Below, piece by piece: positions 1-12,310 of a stretch of DNA of 64,000 nucleotides. Source of the DNA: Casuarina equisetifolia (taxonomy: Eukaryota > Streptophyta > Magnoliopsida > Fagales > Casuarinaceae); assembly GCA_028551475.1 (NCBI GenBank), contig CM052354.1, positions 6,888,001 to 6,952,000 of the forward strand. The letters are read 5' to 3'. Within the stretch, counting starts at the first letter, position 1; every line of letters begins with the position of its first letter. Under the pieces are notes generated by a model. It was not told the origin of the DNA. It searched no databases and worked only from the letters and a program-made list of their open reading frames with translations. The position numbers and the translations under genes are program-made.

Positions 1-609
1 TGCCGCTGGCAATCCCAACCTTATCATATCATAACCATAGTTTTAAAATTTTCTCAATCCAACCAGCCATGTGACTGAATCTCACTTGTTATTGTCTTTT
101 ATCCTAACCTAACCATAATTACGGCAAGCCATTCTGCCCCACATACACGTGTAATGGTCATTTATTATTTGTTTTACATTGGGGAACATAAGATAAAGAT
201 AAATTATAGGATTAATAGTATAATTCTTGCACTTAGGCATGCTCATTATCTTGTCATCCGGTTCTCATAAAACAACACGTGCAGTTAAGAAAAATAATTA
301 TTTACTATGTTAATGTTATTTTTTGTTAAATAATTATTCAAATATCTTGGAGTGAATATAACTGAACTAGACGTAATTGAGGTAAACATGTACAAATTAT
401 GAAACTATTGTTGAAGAAACAAAACTAACTAAAATAGGAAATGGACTAACAGTAAATTGGCTTAAAAATAGATGTTTTGATAACTTCATCATTTCTTTTT
501 CCCTTGCCAATTTTCATTGCTATCCTTTCTTCCTTGTAAATCTCTAGACTTTAGAACACTACAGTTAGTACCATAGCTATATTGAGCAATATAAACTGAG
601 AGGGCTGAC
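1..609 (-). other. Last intron of ankyrin-PGG gene A (3' part off window)
   Basis: Non-coding. By analogy with gene B, where the same intron runs from 8465 down to 7201, this is the intron between the exon ending in QWFK and the PGG exon, which must lie left of position 1. From about 225 onward the sequence aligns with about 8083 onward of the second copy. Before that the two copies differ. No other gene was seen here. Confidence 0.6.
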
Positions 610-3600
610 CTTAAACCATTGTAATTCTCTTTGCATCTGCATAGCTGCACCTGGGAGGCGATTAAGCTCAGATGATGGTGCTAACTCTCCCGCTACATGC
701 AGTATCAAATTAGTGCTGTTGTCAAAATTAGTTAATATCGAATTCTTCTCACGAAACCCGTATATAAGGCTAAAGATTTGAGCTTGGCGATATTGGACTG
801 CCACCATAAATATATTCCTGCCTTTATCATCACGGGACCAAAGGGCATCTGGACTGCTTCTCGCTATTTTATAAACAAACTCAAAATTCCCATTCTTGGT
901 TGCACGAAAGATGGCTGGACCAACACGTCCTCTCACCCTCTGTACATGGTTCAAATGTGGTATGTCCTCACAGATGTAATCCAGAATTTTTTGGTAGCGG
1001 AGATGGGCCAACTTTATTTCATATAGATGCTTGAGTCCTTCAAAAATAGATGAAATAATACCCATATAACAAGATGAAACTATATGTAAAAACAGAGAGC
1101 AAAACAAAAAAGAACAGAGAAATACATAAAGTTTGTCCAAAAATGAGATCAGATAGGAATGAAGTATATACCGAAGAGGTCTGGGAGATGTGACAGTAGT
1201 CGGTGAAATAGAGCTTGCACTGCAAAGCAAAAAATGACACTTATACAAATTAGAAAATTAATTAAGAAAACTCGTAAAGTACTTAAATTATGATGTAGTA
1301 TACATCTCACATTTTGTGCATAATCCCATTTTTTAATAAGAAAGTGTATAGAATCAACTAAATCTACTTGTTGATGATGATTGGCAATATGATTAAGTTC
1401 TTTCTCTATATAGGAAGAGAACCACTAATTTCTCATCATTTATTAGCAACTTTCATGTGGCACTGGTCAGAAATGTCTGAGCTTTAGCCTCGCTTTGGTC
1501 ATCAGTCACCACTCGAAGACTTCAAAAACATTCAGTCACACGACTGGACGGCAGTACCAGATGCCATTCCATATTCTACTCCTATGTTGTTTTGGATTGT
1601 ACAAAATGGTAATTCTCACGATTCACAATCTAATTCTACTTTTGTTTCTGGAGGATAGGTAGCCACTGAGGAACACTTTTTGAACCATTTTTAACAACCG
1701 AAATAATGTTTGGCGCACAAGCCTTCCAATGTTGCCATTGGAGGAATCCAGCAACAACCGCGCTTCATTCGCTTCAGTTGATTTGGACGAAAAACTTCGC
1801 GCCCAAGTTGATCTACTTTTTGTTACAACACATTGTATGCTAAGTTCAGGTCTTTACTAAATACTGGGTCGGAATGAGCTTGAGAAAAATGCTGATTATT
1901 TGGCATGATATTTAGTCTTCGATCTGCTTTTTACATTTGCCTTGCATATGTATTAAAATTAAAGGATACTAGACTCTTTTAACTTGGAGTTAAGCCTCAC
2001 TTGGTCAGATAAAACAGAGCGTATAACCTAAACATTATGCATTCTGTACAGATTTTCTGTGAAGTTGTTATCCAGCTTTTGTAGAACCAAATTAGAAAAA
2101 AAAAATTCTGGATCAGAAGAAGCAAAATGTCCTACAACCTCTAAACAAGTGAATTGTGACAGTTGTATAGACATAAACTTTATTGAATTTCTCATTCATT
2201 TTTCTTTCTTTTCTTTTTCTTCTTTTGGCCATCCATCTTAATCCAAGTTTGGGTTTTAGTTCAAGAAATATGCATTTGGGGGGACCAAAGGGGTTCCTTA
2301 CTTGATCTTGCTAATACAAAAATAAAATATTTTTCCATTACTTCTTTTTATGATAATAAAGGTGTCACTTTTCTATAATTTGATAAGACGAGAAAAAATG
2401 AAGCTACCTAAATTAAAACAAAAGTTTTAGACACAAACATACCTGATCCATTAGCATGTACTTGACTAGTTTGAATGTTCACACGAGTTTCTTCTGTGGC
2501 ATTAGCTAATATGATATGCATACCTGAGTAAAAAGGTTCAATAGAGAAAGAATTTGGTGGCACTATTACCAAATCTCAAATGGTAATATTATTTTAAGAG
2601 ACATGAAAAAAAAAGTACATGAATTTTTCAATTAAAATATACATAGTGACATTCAAAATATAAAACAAGTAGAAACAAATATATGGGACCAAATATGACT
2701 AAGAAGATTTTTTTACATAATAAATTTTTGAAGACATCATTTTATTGACACGATGAAAAATGAGCCATACTTCTTGTTGTTGCGAGCTTCATCTTTTCCT
2801 TTTCTTTTTACATAAATAAGCTCTCAAGGCCAAGGATAGCACTTGTATACAATTTATTCATGAGCAAACTTCTTATTTTGATTAGATAGAGAAATGAGAA
2901 ATCACATAACTTTTATGTAGACTAGTTTTATTTACGAGTTTTCATTTTTATCAAAGTTAATGGATAAATTAAGTCAGTTTTTTCATTTTTCATTTGTGCA
3001 AAGTTATAAGCATAGGTGTGCAAAGTTATAAGCATAGGTATGCAAAATAAAATGCCACTCATTTGAGTAGAACCTTTTCATTTGTTATTATTTCAAGAGT
3101 ATCACAATAATTGCCCCCATCAACTCATAATAATAGTTCATATAACATCAGCATTTGCAATAACTCATGTAAAAATACTAATCTTCTCATCATGTGGTTT
3201 AAAAGATAAGAACAATTATAAAAACCACCATGTTATTGGATGGTGCCACATATAATGGTTATAGAATTAAATCCATTCATTCTTAGCGTACGCATAACAC
3301 CACAATAATTGAATTAAAAGCAAAAGAGAGAGTGATACTGACAGGAGTAAATCCATCGTTTCCAAAATGAAAGCTGATTTGCACGCATTAATGAGCAAGG
3401 TGGTAGAGCCAACTGCCACACAGGAGAGTTCTTGTATTTGTGTAGAGCAAAAGCTAGAGATCGATCACGTCGGATTAAATCGAATGCAATATCTGTTGTT
3501 TTGTAGTAGCATATAAAAAGTAATAAACACAAAAGAACTTATATTACCGAAGGCAACCCATCATATCATTGGAAATAATAGTCAATGACTAGTTAAAGGA

Positions 3601-4067
3601 ATAGTTCTTACCCCACATTTGAGCTAAAATAGCCTCTGCACAAACTAAAGCACCAACCATTGCATCGCCTCTCACCAGTATTTCCTGTGGAGTGACTGAG
3701 TAGAGATAGCGACTCAATTCCTTATGTCCACATGTAATAGCGTCAGTAAGTGGGAGTTTTCCGTTCAATTCAATGCCGACCAAGTTCGTGTTCCTTCTAT
3801 GCATGCACTCCACCATCTGGTAGTTACCTTGATTAGTTGCCCGAAGAAAAGCCGTTAAACCATAAATATTTTGTATTTCTAAGCTTTCTTTTGACATTAA
3901 CTTCACCAACTCCTGCACTATTTGCTCATGTCCTGCAACTACAGCAATGTGAAGAGCTGTTTCTCCTTCAATTGTAATCCTTTTGTTTACTACATCAGGG
4001 TGGAGATCACGGAACTCCTTTGTAGCAACCCAATCTCCTCTTCGCACAGCCTTGACTAAGTTCCGCG
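610..4067 (-). CDS. Ankyrin-PGG membrane protein gene A (ITN1/ACD6-like), partial, both ends missing
   Basis: Members of this family have cytosolic ankyrin repeats and a C-terminal four-helix PGG membrane domain, and act in plant defence and salt signalling. Exons read on the minus strand: 4067-3612, 3492-3343, 2505-2443, 1219-1172, 1037-610. All have AG/GT borders and the phases join without a stop. Exon 4067-3612 codes ankyrin repeats (GETALHIAVVAGHEQIVQEL, then GLTAFLRATNQGNYQMVECM). The next gives the family block DIAFDLIRRDRSLAFAL and FWKRWIYS. The last gives GLKHLYEIKLAHLRYQKIL, then NIFMVAVQYRQ and MQRELQWFK. The first exon was not found: the ankyrin exon starts at an acceptor with no ATG, and the upstream sequence runs into the N gap. 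The PGG exon lies beyond the left edge. Gene B has identical exon lengths. Confidence 0.85.
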
Positions 4068-4593
4068 CTGCCAAGTGGTTTTTTCTTTTCTTTGTTAGAA
4101 GAAGAAATAAAATCAAAGCAATCTGACATCTACATGTCATGTGTAGGAAGACCGGATGATGCAAAGATGCCGGAAGAAAGCAATCCGTATGGTCATTGCA
4201 TTGACTTTAAATTTCAAAATTAACTACAGTATGGAGGCATTAGAATTGGACCAGCGTACGTAAACATTACCAGATCAAGGCAAGTCAAATATTTTCCTAA
4301 AACGTCTTTATAAGATGAAGAAAATTAGATGCCAAAAGTATGCTCTGAACGGGGTACACTACAGCTTGCTTGCAGACTCCATGGGCAGAGACGCGGCATA
4401 GGCTCTTATTACAGAGAACAAGAAGAAATGAGAATAGAGTTTCCAAGTGGTGTGTTAAATTGCGGATTTATTCTAAAATCAAGTGTTTCTTCTGCGATAA
4501 AGAGAGTCATAAAAGGAAGCTTTACAAGGCTTAGAAAACAAACAAAATGAAAAAAAAAATGGTTAATTGTGATGACAAGAGATTTTCCCATGT
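4068..4593 (-). other. Upstream flank of gene A
   Basis: This stretch aligns with 11818-12305, the upstream flank of gene B, up to an A-rich tract near 4550, where the two part. A short first exon could lie here or in the adjacent gap. No ATG exon could be chosen with confidence. Open frames on the plus strand here are likely chance. Confidence 0.5.
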
Positions 4594-5093
4594 NNNNNNN
4601 NNNNNNNNNNNNNNNNNNNNNNNNNNNNNNNNNNNNNNNNNNNNNNNNNNNNNNNNNNNNNNNNNNNNNNNNNNNNNNNNNNNNNNNNNNNNNNNNNNNN
4701 NNNNNNNNNNNNNNNNNNNNNNNNNNNNNNNNNNNNNNNNNNNNNNNNNNNNNNNNNNNNNNNNNNNNNNNNNNNNNNNNNNNNNNNNNNNNNNNNNNNN
4801 NNNNNNNNNNNNNNNNNNNNNNNNNNNNNNNNNNNNNNNNNNNNNNNNNNNNNNNNNNNNNNNNNNNNNNNNNNNNNNNNNNNNNNNNNNNNNNNNNNNN
4901 NNNNNNNNNNNNNNNNNNNNNNNNNNNNNNNNNNNNNNNNNNNNNNNNNNNNNNNNNNNNNNNNNNNNNNNNNNNNNNNNNNNNNNNNNNNNNNNNNNNN
5001 NNNNNNNNNNNNNNNNNNNNNNNNNNNNNNNNNNNNNNNNNNNNNNNNNNNNNNNNNNNNNNNNNNNNNNNNNNNNNNNNNNNNNNNNNNNNN
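4594..5093. other. Assembly gap (500 N)
   Basis: Exactly 500 N, a conventional size for a gap of unknown length. It lies directly upstream of gene A and may hide its first exon and promoter. Open frames that run through it are artefacts. Confidence 0.99.
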
Positions 5094-6010
5094 TATATAA
5101 GGATAGTGTTAAAATGATACTTTCCTTCCCCAAATCGATTCATTAAAAGATAAAATCCTATGTGTAGTGGCATGTTCTAATTAGGCATATTTTCCCATAT
5201 ATAGATGAAAGAAGAAAGTATGGAAAAAGAAAAAGAGAAATACGAGTCTGTTGAGCATATTTTGATGCAAATAAAGATTTACATAACCCCTCCCAATGAA
5301 TAAAGTATGGAATTCAACATTTTATGAAATATATTGCATGATGTCTTAAAAAATGCATGTTAAATAATAAGGTTGGTATGTGAAAATAATTACATTTCCA
5401 TAAGCAATTCATCTATATATCCATTACAAATCTGATACACGTTCACATAGTTTAATGATATCTATAAATATATATATATATATATATATAAAGACCACTT
5501 GTTGTGACAAATCTTATAGCCGTAGCAAGTTCAATACTCTGCTCAATCAAAATGAATGATGAAATGTTCATATATCTTACAGCGAAAAGTGGAAGTAGTG
5601 ATAACACATTAAGGCAAAATTTAGTTAAGAGAAATCGAATGTTAAGGGTAGTCATCGTGAAAGATGACTCATGCTTCGACTAAAAGAAGAGGGAGGAACC
5701 TTACACTATTCATCCTAGATTTAATTGCTCCATATCTAGCAAGGATAAGTCTGCAAGCAGAGGAAGTTTGGTCGGCCTTGAAGTAACAGCCATAAACACT
5801 TAATTTTTTAAACAAATTTGAAAATTGGCTGTTAGATATAGAGGTTTGATGCTGTCAAGAGAAAAAGAGAAATACCGTGCATATTGACATTTTCTCTACT
5901 TTATTTACTTGCATTACTTGCTGTCTTGAGCCTACAATTTTATGATATAATTCACTTCAGTCGATTGCATACCTCATAAATTTGCTTCCCTGTTATAATC
6001 TGTCCACATA
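5094..6010. other. Intergenic, AT-rich
   Basis: No gene recognised. A (TA)n run lies at about 5466-5490. The remaining open frames are short and do not resemble known proteins. Confidence 0.6.
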
Positions 6011-6372
6011 TTCCAGAATACATCTCACTTAACTAAAATGGTATTTGATGCATGCTAGAGACAGCAAACTAACAAATCAAAAGAGAAACTAAGAACCAAG
6101 CAAAAAACCCAATTCATCCCCCCCTTTTTATTTATTTATTTACTTAATATTTGCTTTATAGGAATAACCCACGTTTTTATTTGTGTGATGGCAATCCAAC
6201 GACAAAATAAGTCGCTGATCAAGTATCCATCATATATGAGTTCAAAGCTTGATATGTTTTGTGACACTTGGTATATTCTGCTTGGCTCTTAGTTTCTCTT
6301 TTGATTTGTTAGTTTGCTATCTGTAGGATATATCAAGTACCATTTGAGTTAAATGAGGTGTATTCTAGAACA
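6011..6372. repeat. Inverted repeat with ~90-bp arms
   Basis: The left arm (about 6011-6101) and the right arm (about 6280-6372) are reverse complements with few mismatches. Both share the core AGCAAACTAACAAATCAAAA and the following AGAGAAACTAAGA. The spacer is about 180 bp. It could be a degenerate foldback or MITE-type element. Clear terminal repeats and a target duplication were not found. It lies 226 bp downstream of the stop codon of gene B. Confidence 0.8.
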
Positions 6373-6597
6373 CATCAATTGCATTATGGAGTATTTATCT
6401 TTTACCAAAGCACCTAAATAGATTACAACTTTATAGAAATAATAACACATATCTGATAAGGCATTGTCAATAACTTATTTTACGGAAAAGAATATCACAA
6501 TTTGCAAAATAAGACAAATGAAAATTCATCCATCATCATTTGGTGAAATTGTTAATGGAACACCAATATTACATATAACACAATGAAGAAGCTAAAA

Positions 6598-9500
6598 TCA
6601 AAGCTTCATTTTCCTGTCAAAAATGCTTGGTCCATAAGTTGAATTGAACATGTCAACAAGAAGGGAGAATTGATTTAGTCCAAACAAGCTGACAGGAATG
6701 CTAGCCAAACAAATGAGAGGGATGGGAGTCCATGACTGTTCACGTAACATAAGTAAAACAGTGGCACAAAAAGTTATCATCATGGTTGCAATAGAAATGA
6801 AAAGAGTGGAGAGTCCTATTATCATTCTTTTAGGCAAGGATTTGAGGAAGTCTTCTTCTGCATAACGCGAGGTTAGGATCCCCATGAACATCAATAGAGA
6901 AGTTGAGGAGAAAAAGAGTGATAAGGAATCGGATATTATGAAGAGCATAAACAACTTTTCATGCAAGAATATTGGCATCCCTGAGTCTTGGTTGTTACCA
7001 CCTGGAACAGTAAAGATTGCAGCAAACATAATAGTGGTAATGAGTGCTCCTACCACTGTACAAGATGTTGCTGTGTCCTTCATCCATTTCTCTCCCTCTT
7101 TCCTCAAGTTTTCATGAGTTTTGGTAAACAATTCTTTAGGTGTCAAACCTTGGATATTTAGCAATTGATTGTGTGATGGAAAGGAAATGCTTTCCACCTC
7201 CTGCATTTGTTAAACAAAGTCTAAGAAAGAAAGACTATTAAAAAAAAACAAAAACAAAAACAAAAGCAAAAAAGGTAAATTATTATACAAGACCATCACA
7301 TGTTTTATAACTCTATTGCCTACAAAATGTATAAAAGGTAAATTATAGGATTAATCATAGTTAAAGTCACAATAATTGATGATCATAAACTAGATAGGAA
7401 CTTTGTTTTCACTCTACCTTTTGGGCTCAATAAAGTAGTTAGATATTTTTTTTTGTTTTTTAAATTTTTTATTTATAAACTCACGCACACGGGGAAGGGG
7501 AGGGACGGGGTTCGACGCTGGTCAGGGTTTGACTCAAATGTCTTTAACCACTTGAGCCAGGCCCCCGCCCCTAATAAAGTAGTTAGATTGAGTTCAAAAT
7601 AAACAACTTAACACTTTATGGAGGGTCATGCATAAATACGGATGTTTTCCAAACACTATATCCTAAATGAGATTGGGTTAAAGTTGCACTTTAGGACTTA
7701 GGTAATTGGATTATATTCATGTCCTCTTTGGTTTGATATGGTTTATTTTTCATCTCTGAAGTCACATTCTTCTTTTGCCTTAGAAAAATAATTCTTTGTA
7801 TTATTTTGACACATTCTCAATATATTTGTTGACTACAAGGATGCTTAATTTAAGTGTATGTTAATAAAATATTGATTTATTAAGTTACATAACATACAAA
7901 AAGAGTTAAAGTATATTTCACTTGAACCTAAACACACAAATATAAATAATTCCAAATTTATAACCTAATCACACAAGCGTTTATAAAATAATAAGCAAAT
8001 CATAACCACATTACACAACTTTAGTCTTTTAATAGCCACGTAGGTTTCAACTCGTCGACTTGTGGTTCAAAAAGTTATAAATTCTTGCACTTAGGCGTGC
8101 TCATTATCTTGTCATCTAGTTCCCAAAAAGGACACGAGCAGTTAAGAAAATAATCATTTACTATTTTAATTTTATTTTTTGGTAAATAATTATTCAAATA
8201 ACATGGATTGAATATAACTGAATTAGACATAATTGAGGTAGACATGTACAAATTTTGAAACTATTGTTGGTGAAACAAAACTAACTAATATCGGAAATGG
8301 ACTAACAACAAATTGGCTTAAAAATAGATGTTTTGATAACTTCATCATTTCTTTTTCCCTTGCCAATTTTCACTGCTATCCTTTCTTCCTTGTAAATCTC
8401 TAGACTTTAGAACACTACAGTTAGTACCATAGCTATATTGAGCAATATAAACTGAGAGCGCTGACCTTAAACCATTGTAATTCTCTTTGCATCTGCAATG
8501 CTGCACCTGGGAGGCGATTAAGCTCAGAGGATGGTGCTAACTCTCCCACCACATGTAATATACAATTATTGCTCTTGTCTAAACTAGCTACCATCACATT
8601 CTTCTGACGAAGCCCGTATATAAGTCTAAAGATTTCAGCTTGGCGATATTGGACTGCCACCATAAATATATTCCTATCTACATTATCACGGAACCAAAAG
8701 ACATCTGGACTTATGCTCATTATTTTACCAGCAAACTCAAAATTCCCTTTCATGATTGCACGAAAGAGGGCTGGACCAAGACCTCCTCTCACCCTCTGTA
8801 CACGGTTGAAATTTGGTATCTCCTCACAGATGCAATGCAGGATTTTTTGGTAGCGGAGATGGGCCAACTTTATTTCATATAGATGCTTGAGACCTTCAAA
8901 AATAGTTGAAATAATACCCATATAACAAGATGAAATTATATGTAAAAACAGAGAGCAAAACAAAAAGGAACAGAGAAATACATAAAATTTGTCCAAAAAT
9001 GAGATCAATTAGGAATGAAGTATATACCTAGGAGGCCTGGGAGACGTGACAATAGTTGGTGAAATAAAGCTTGCACTACAAAGCAAAATATAACACTTAT
9101 CCAAATTAGAATATTAATTAAAAAAACTCCTAAAGTACTTAAATTATGATATAGCATACATCTCACATTTTGTGCATAATCCCATTTTTTAATAAGAAAG
9201 TGTATAGAATCAATTAAGTCTACTTGTTGATGATGATTGGCAATACGATTAAGTTCTTTCTCTATATAGGGAGAGAACCACAAATTTCTTATCATTTATC
9301 AGCAACTTTCTTGTGGCACTGATCAGAAATGTTTGAGCTTTAGCCTCCATTTGGTCATCAGTCACCACTCGAAGACCTTAGCCATTCCATATTCTACTCC
9401 TACCTTAGAATATTGCTTCCCTTATCACAACTCAAGCCCACCTGTGGTGACTCAGGCACGAACACCGCTATGTTGTTTTGGATTGTACAAAATGGTAATT

Positions 9501-11817
9501 CTCATGATTCACAATCTAGTTCTACTTTTGCTTATGGAAGATAGCTAGGCACAGAGGAACACTTTTTGTACCATTTTTAACGACGGGAATAATCTTTGAC
9601 GCACAGCCCTTCCAATGTTGCCATTGGAGGAATCCAGCAACTACCGCGCTTCATTCGCTTGAGTTGATCTACTTTTTCTTACAACAACACATTGTATGCT
9701 GAGTTCTGGTCGTTACTAAATACTAGGTTGGAATTCGCTTGAGAAAAATGCTGATTATTTGGCATGATATTTAGTCTTCGATCTGCTTTTTACATTTCCT
9801 TCGCATATGTATTAAAATTGGAGGATGCTAGACTCTTTTAACTATTATTCAGCTTTTGTGAACCAAATTAAAAAAAAAAAAATTATGGATCAAAAGAAGC
9901 AGAATGTCCTACAACCTCTAAACAAGTGAATTGCGACAATTTATAGACATATAAACTTTATTGTAATTTCTTGTTCATTTTTCTTTTCTTTTCTTGTTTT
10001 TTCTTTTCTTTTTTTGGCCATCCATCTTAATCCGCTTTTGGGGTTTAGTTTAAGAAACATGTGTTCGGGGGGATCAAAGATGTTACCTACTCGATGTTGC
10101 AATACAAAAATAAAATATTTCTCCATTACTTCTTTTTATGATGATAAGGGTGTCACTTTTCTATGATTTGATAAGATGAGAAAAAATGAACTACCTAAAT
10201 TAAAATAAAATTTTTGGACACAAACATACCTGATCCATTAGCATGTCCTTGACTAGTTTGAATGTTCACACGAGTTTCTTCTATGACATCAACTAATATG
10301 ATATGTATACCTGAGAAAAAATGTTCAGTAAAGAAAGAATTTGGTGGCACTATTAGCAAATCTCAAATGGTAATATTATTTTAAGATACATGAATTTTTA
10401 AATTGAAATATACATTGTGACATTCAAAATATAAAACAAGTAGAAACAAATATATGGGAGCAAATATGATTGAGAATATTTTTTTACATAATAAATTTTT
10501 GAAGACATCATTTTATTGACATGATGAAAAATAAGTCATACTTGTTGTTGTTGTGAGCTTCATCTTTTCCTTTCTTTTGACATAAATAAGCTCTCAAAGC
10601 CAAGGATAGTAGTCTTATACAATCTATTTATGAGCAAACTTCTTATATCAATTAGATAGAGAGATGACAAATTACCTAACTTTTATGTATACTAGTTTTA
10701 TTTACAAGTTTTCACTTTTATCAAACTTAATAGATAAATTAAGTCAGTTGTTTTACTTTTCATTTGTGCAAAGTTATAAGCATAAGTATGCAAAACAAAA
10801 TACCACTTATTTGGAAAGTAGAACCTTTTAATTTGTTATTATTTCAAGAGTATCACAATAATTGTCCCATCAACTCATAATAATAGTTCATATAATATCA
10901 GCATTTGCAATAACTTATGTAAAAGTACTAATCTTCTCATGATGTGGTTTAAAAGATAAGAAAAATCGTAAAAACCACCCTGGTATTGGATGGTGCCACA
11001 TGTAATGGTTATAGAATTAAATCCATTCATTCTTAGTGTACGCATAACACCGCAATAATTGAATTAAAAGCAAAAGAGAGAGTGATACTGACAGGAGAAA
11101 ATCCATCGTTTCCAAAATGAAAGCTGATTTGCACTCATTAACGACCAAGGTGGTAGGGCCAACGCCCACATAGGAGAGCAGTTTAGTTTGTCTAGAGCAA
11201 AAGCTAGAGATCGATGACGTCGGATTAAATAGAATGCAATATCTGTTGTTTTGTAGTAGCATATAAGAAATAATAAACACAAAAGAACTTATATTACCAA
11301 AGGCAACCCATCATATCATTGGAAATAATGGTTAATGACTAGTTAAAGGAATAGTTCTTACCCCACATTTGAGCATATATAGCCTGTGTACAAACTCCAG
11401 CACCAACCATTGCATCGCCTCTCACCAGAATTTCGTGTGGAGTGACTGAGTAGAGATAGCGACTCAATTCCTCATGTCCACACATAATAGCGTTAGTAAG
11501 TGGGAGTGCTCCGTTAAATTCAATGCCGACCAAGTTCGTGTTCTTTCCATGCATGCACTTCACCATCTGGTAGTTACCATGAGCAGTTGCCGCATGAAAA
11601 GCCGTTAAACCATTGATAGTTTGTATTTCTAAGCTTTCTTTTGACATTAACTCCACCAACTCCTGCACTACATGCACATGTCCTGCGTCTGCAGCAATGT
11701 AAAGAGCTGTTTCTCCTTCAATTGTAATCTTTTTGTTTACTATATCAGGGTGGAGCTCAAGGAACTCGTTTGTAGCATCCCAATCTCCACTTTGCACAGC
11801 CTTGACTAAGCTCCACG
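6598..11817 (-). CDS. Ankyrin-PGG membrane protein gene B (ITN1/ACD6-like)
   Basis: Exons on the minus strand: 11817-11362, 11242-11093, 10292-10230, 9075-9028, 8893-8466 and 7200-6598 (stop). Phases join without a stop and give 581 residues after an unidentified first exon. Order: ankyrin repeats (GETALYIAADAGH, GLTAFHAATAHGNYQMVKCM), the DIAFYLIRR and FWKRWIFS blocks, a linker GLKHLYEIKLAHLRYQKIL, IFMVAVQYRQAEIF, MQRELQWFK, then the PGG domain. The PGG exon starts EVESISFPSHNQLL, continues GLTPKELFTKTHENL and EGEKWMKDTATSCTVVGAL, and has the signature FTVPGGNN. Four hydrophobic segments follow, as in the family. It probably anchors in the plasma membrane or ER with cytosolic ankyrin repeats. 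It is a tandem duplicate of gene A. Gag-like domains further upstream (15.2-15.8 kb) could once have formed its N-terminus. Confidence 0.88.
7445..7572 (-). mobile_element. tRNA-derived SINE-like retroposon in intron of gene B
   Basis: A ~128-bp insertion is flanked by a perfect 16-bp direct repeat, AATAAAGTAGTTAGAT, at 7429-7444 and 7573-7588. Read on the minus strand it begins with a GC-rich head, has an A-box-like TGGCTCAAGTGG and a B-box-like TCGAACCCC, and ends in an A-rich tail (the T-rich run at 7447-7470 on the plus strand). This is the architecture of a plant tRNA-derived SINE. The perfect duplication points to a fairly recent insertion. Confidence 0.85.
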
Positions 11818-12310
11818 CTGCCAAGTGGTTTTGTGTTTTTTTATTTTTTTGTTAGAAGAAGAAATAGAATCAAAGCAATCTGACATCTGCATGCCATGTA
11901 CAGTAAGACCTGATAATGTAAAGATGTTGGCAGAAACAATCCGAATGGTCTTTGCATTGACTTTAAATTTCAAAATTAACTACAGTATGGAAGCATTAGA
12001 ATTCGACCAGCGTACATAAACATTACCAGATCAAGGCAAGTAAAATATTTGACCAAAACGTCTTTATAAGATGAAGAAAATTGGATGCCAAAAGTATGCT
12101 CTGAACGGTACACCACAGCTTGCTTGCAGACTGCATGGGCAGAGATGCGGCATGGGCTCTTATTACAGAGAACAAGGAGAAATGAGAATAGAGTTTCCAA
12201 GTGGTGTGTTAAATTACGGATTTATTCAAAAATCAAGTGTTTCTTCTGCCATAAAGAGAGTCATAAAAGGAAGCTTTACAAGGCTTGGAAAACAAACAAA
12301 ATGAAAAAAA
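11818..12310 (-). other. Upstream flank of gene B
   Basis: Aligns with 4068-4560 upstream of gene A. It includes a pyrimidine tract and acceptor for the ankyrin exon, and candidate upstream ATGs between 12100 and 12200 on the minus strand. None of these could be confirmed as exon 1. It ends at an A-rich tract at 12303-12321. Confidence 0.5.

Noticed and set aside
1038-1079. An earlier splice acceptor (ATAG at 1080) for exon 6 of gene A
   Set aside because: It is in phase, but gene B has ATAA at the same place. The next acceptor (TTTTTGAAG at 1038; 8894 in B) is in phase in both copies and gives GLKHLYE, which fits the family consensus.
2779-2840. A possible extra exon of gene A between the third and fourth (and its match near 10560-10600 in B)
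   Set aside because: Inclusion gives a stop in the required phase in gene A, while skipping it keeps the frame in both genes.
4409-5173. Open frames crossing the N run
   Set aside because: They consist almost wholly of undetermined bases and are artefacts of the gap.
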